The notes under the pieces: model-generated
What the model was told of the DNA's origin: nothing
The model's input: the letters and a program-made list of their open reading frames with translations, nothing else
Database searches by the model: none
Position numbers and translations under genes: made by a program
Part shown: positions 32,230 to 32,741 of the stretch, piece after piece
Numbering within the stretch: position 1 is the stretch's first letter
Layout: each line of letters begins with the position of its first letter
DNA from: a virus
Reading direction: 5' to 3' (one strand)
DNA: 32,741 bases
Virus record (IMG/VR): IMGVR_UViG_3300009079_000066
Coordinates: 1-32,741 of that record

Positions 32230-32741
32230 TTCTTTGCCCTCGGTTTACGGGTTGTTTTGGCCGGTACGGGCGGCGGCGATGTAACTTCGAACAGACTGAG
32301 CAGGTGCTTCATCCGCTCGTTCTTACTTTCCATCCGCTCGTACGCACGCTCATCGATAGTGTCCTTGGCCACGACGACGATCGTCTCAGTCTTCTGTGTC
32401 TGGCCAAGCCGGTGCTGACGCTTAGAGCCTTGAGCGTAGTGCTCGAGGTCGTACGTCGGGCTGGCCCAGATCGTCGCGGTGCCTTTGGTCAGTGAGAGGC
32501 CGTGCCCTGCAGTCTTGGGGTGAGCGAACATGACCTGATATTCGCCACGTTGATACGCAGCCACGTATGACTCGCGTTCCTTGTCACTGGTCTTGCCGTC
32601 GAACACGCAGAAGGTCAAACCTCGTCGTGTAGCTTCGGCAATCAGTTCCTGCTTCTGGTGGTCCCACAAGAAGAAGACAAGGGAGTGTTTACGCTGCTGC
32701 ACCATGTCGAGGATCATCTCGTAGCGACCGTTGTCCACCAG
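32226..32741 (-). CDS. SNF2-type helicase, C-terminal part (5' end outside window)
   Basis: 171 residues visible; the frame is open to the right edge, so the ATP-binding N-terminal half is missing from the window. Motif IV-like HSLVFFLWDHQKQELIAE, motif V VMFAHPKTAGHGLSLTKG and motif VI QGSKRQHRLGQTQKTE (arginine finger region) are the second RecA-like domain of SF2 SNF2/Rad54-like proteins. The tail is Pro/Lys/Arg-rich. In phages such proteins are commonly encoded immediately before a family A polymerase and are thought to unwind or remodel DNA ahead of it. The stop overlaps the polymerase start. Confidence 0.9.
   Translation of the reverse strand: MVDNGRYEMILDMVQQRKHSLVFFLWDHQKQELIAEATRRGLTFCVFDGKTSDKERESYVAAYQRGEYQVMFAHPKTAGHGLSLTKGTATIWASPTYDLEHYAQGSKRQHRLGQTQKTETIVVVAKDTIDERAYERMESKNERMKHLLSLFEVTSPPPVPAKTTRKPRAKK

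Noticed and set aside
1-32741. CRISPR arrays, tRNA genes, insertion sequences, integrase or attachment sites
   Set aside because: No evenly spaced direct repeats with unique spacers, no cloverleaf-like segment in the gaps, no transposase or recombinase motifs, and no terminal inverted repeats were seen.

Overview
The window is part of a double-stranded DNA tailed-phage (or prophage) genome. No host housekeeping genes are visible. It has a virion-structure block on the + strand (about 1-23,202) and a replication and nucleotide-metabolism block on the - strand (about 23,473-32,741). The two blocks converge on an A/T-rich, repeat-rich junction. There are no portal, capsid, terminase or tail tape-measure genes in view; they presumably lie left of the window. 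The GC-rich coding sequence and frequent GGAG-type ribosome sites fit a Gram-negative host. A very long virion protein at the end of the structural block and a family A polymerase fit a podovirus-like phage. Both statements are inference; no gene here fixes the host genus.

Structural block. Positions 1-4281 form a host-recognition module: two related fiber-like proteins (1-1128 and 1869-2420), each coupled by an ATGA overlap to a different putative adhesin. The first adhesin is a laminin-G/concanavalin-like domain (1125-1841) and the second a seven-bladed propeller (2417-3466). They are followed by a coiled-coil protein (3474-3782) and a fiber-assembly-like protein (3766-4281). A 7-codon relic of the start of that last gene lies after the first adhesin, so the second cassette looks inserted or duplicated. 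Positions 4374-9898 hold beta-rich proteins of unknown role, including one with two 21-residue-period repeat arrays. Positions 9912-23,202 hold three large proteins in series: a coiled-coil protein, a protein with a glycine-rich hydrophobic segment, and a 2937-residue protein with two separate HExxH metallopeptidase motifs. These are best read as internal virion or ejection proteins.

Junction. Positions 23,203-23,472 carry hairpins and six copies of a 10-bp element in both orientations. Positions 23,926-24,405 are non-coding on present evidence and hold a 51-bp dispersed repeat, three perfect 9-bp tandem repeats, seven copies of a GTTAAAG-like motif and two strong hairpins. Regulatory RNA, iteron-like origin or operator functions are all possible.

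Replication block, read right to left on the - strand. It contains a SNF2-type helicase (cut by the window edge), a family A DNA polymerase with 3'-5' exonuclease, a small DNA-binding candidate and two conserved phage proteins. A Cys-containing putative metal-binding protein, a small protein and a Lys/Ala-rich histone-like protein come next, followed by a clear intrinsic terminator. After the terminator lie a DnaQ-like exonuclease, a 48-residue protein, a deoxynucleoside monophosphate kinase, a PD-(D/E)XK nuclease, small proteins, an ATP-dependent DNA ligase and two small genes. Most neighbours overlap by 4-17 bases, so translation is probably coupled. Together they would unwind, copy, trim and seal phage DNA and supply dNTPs.
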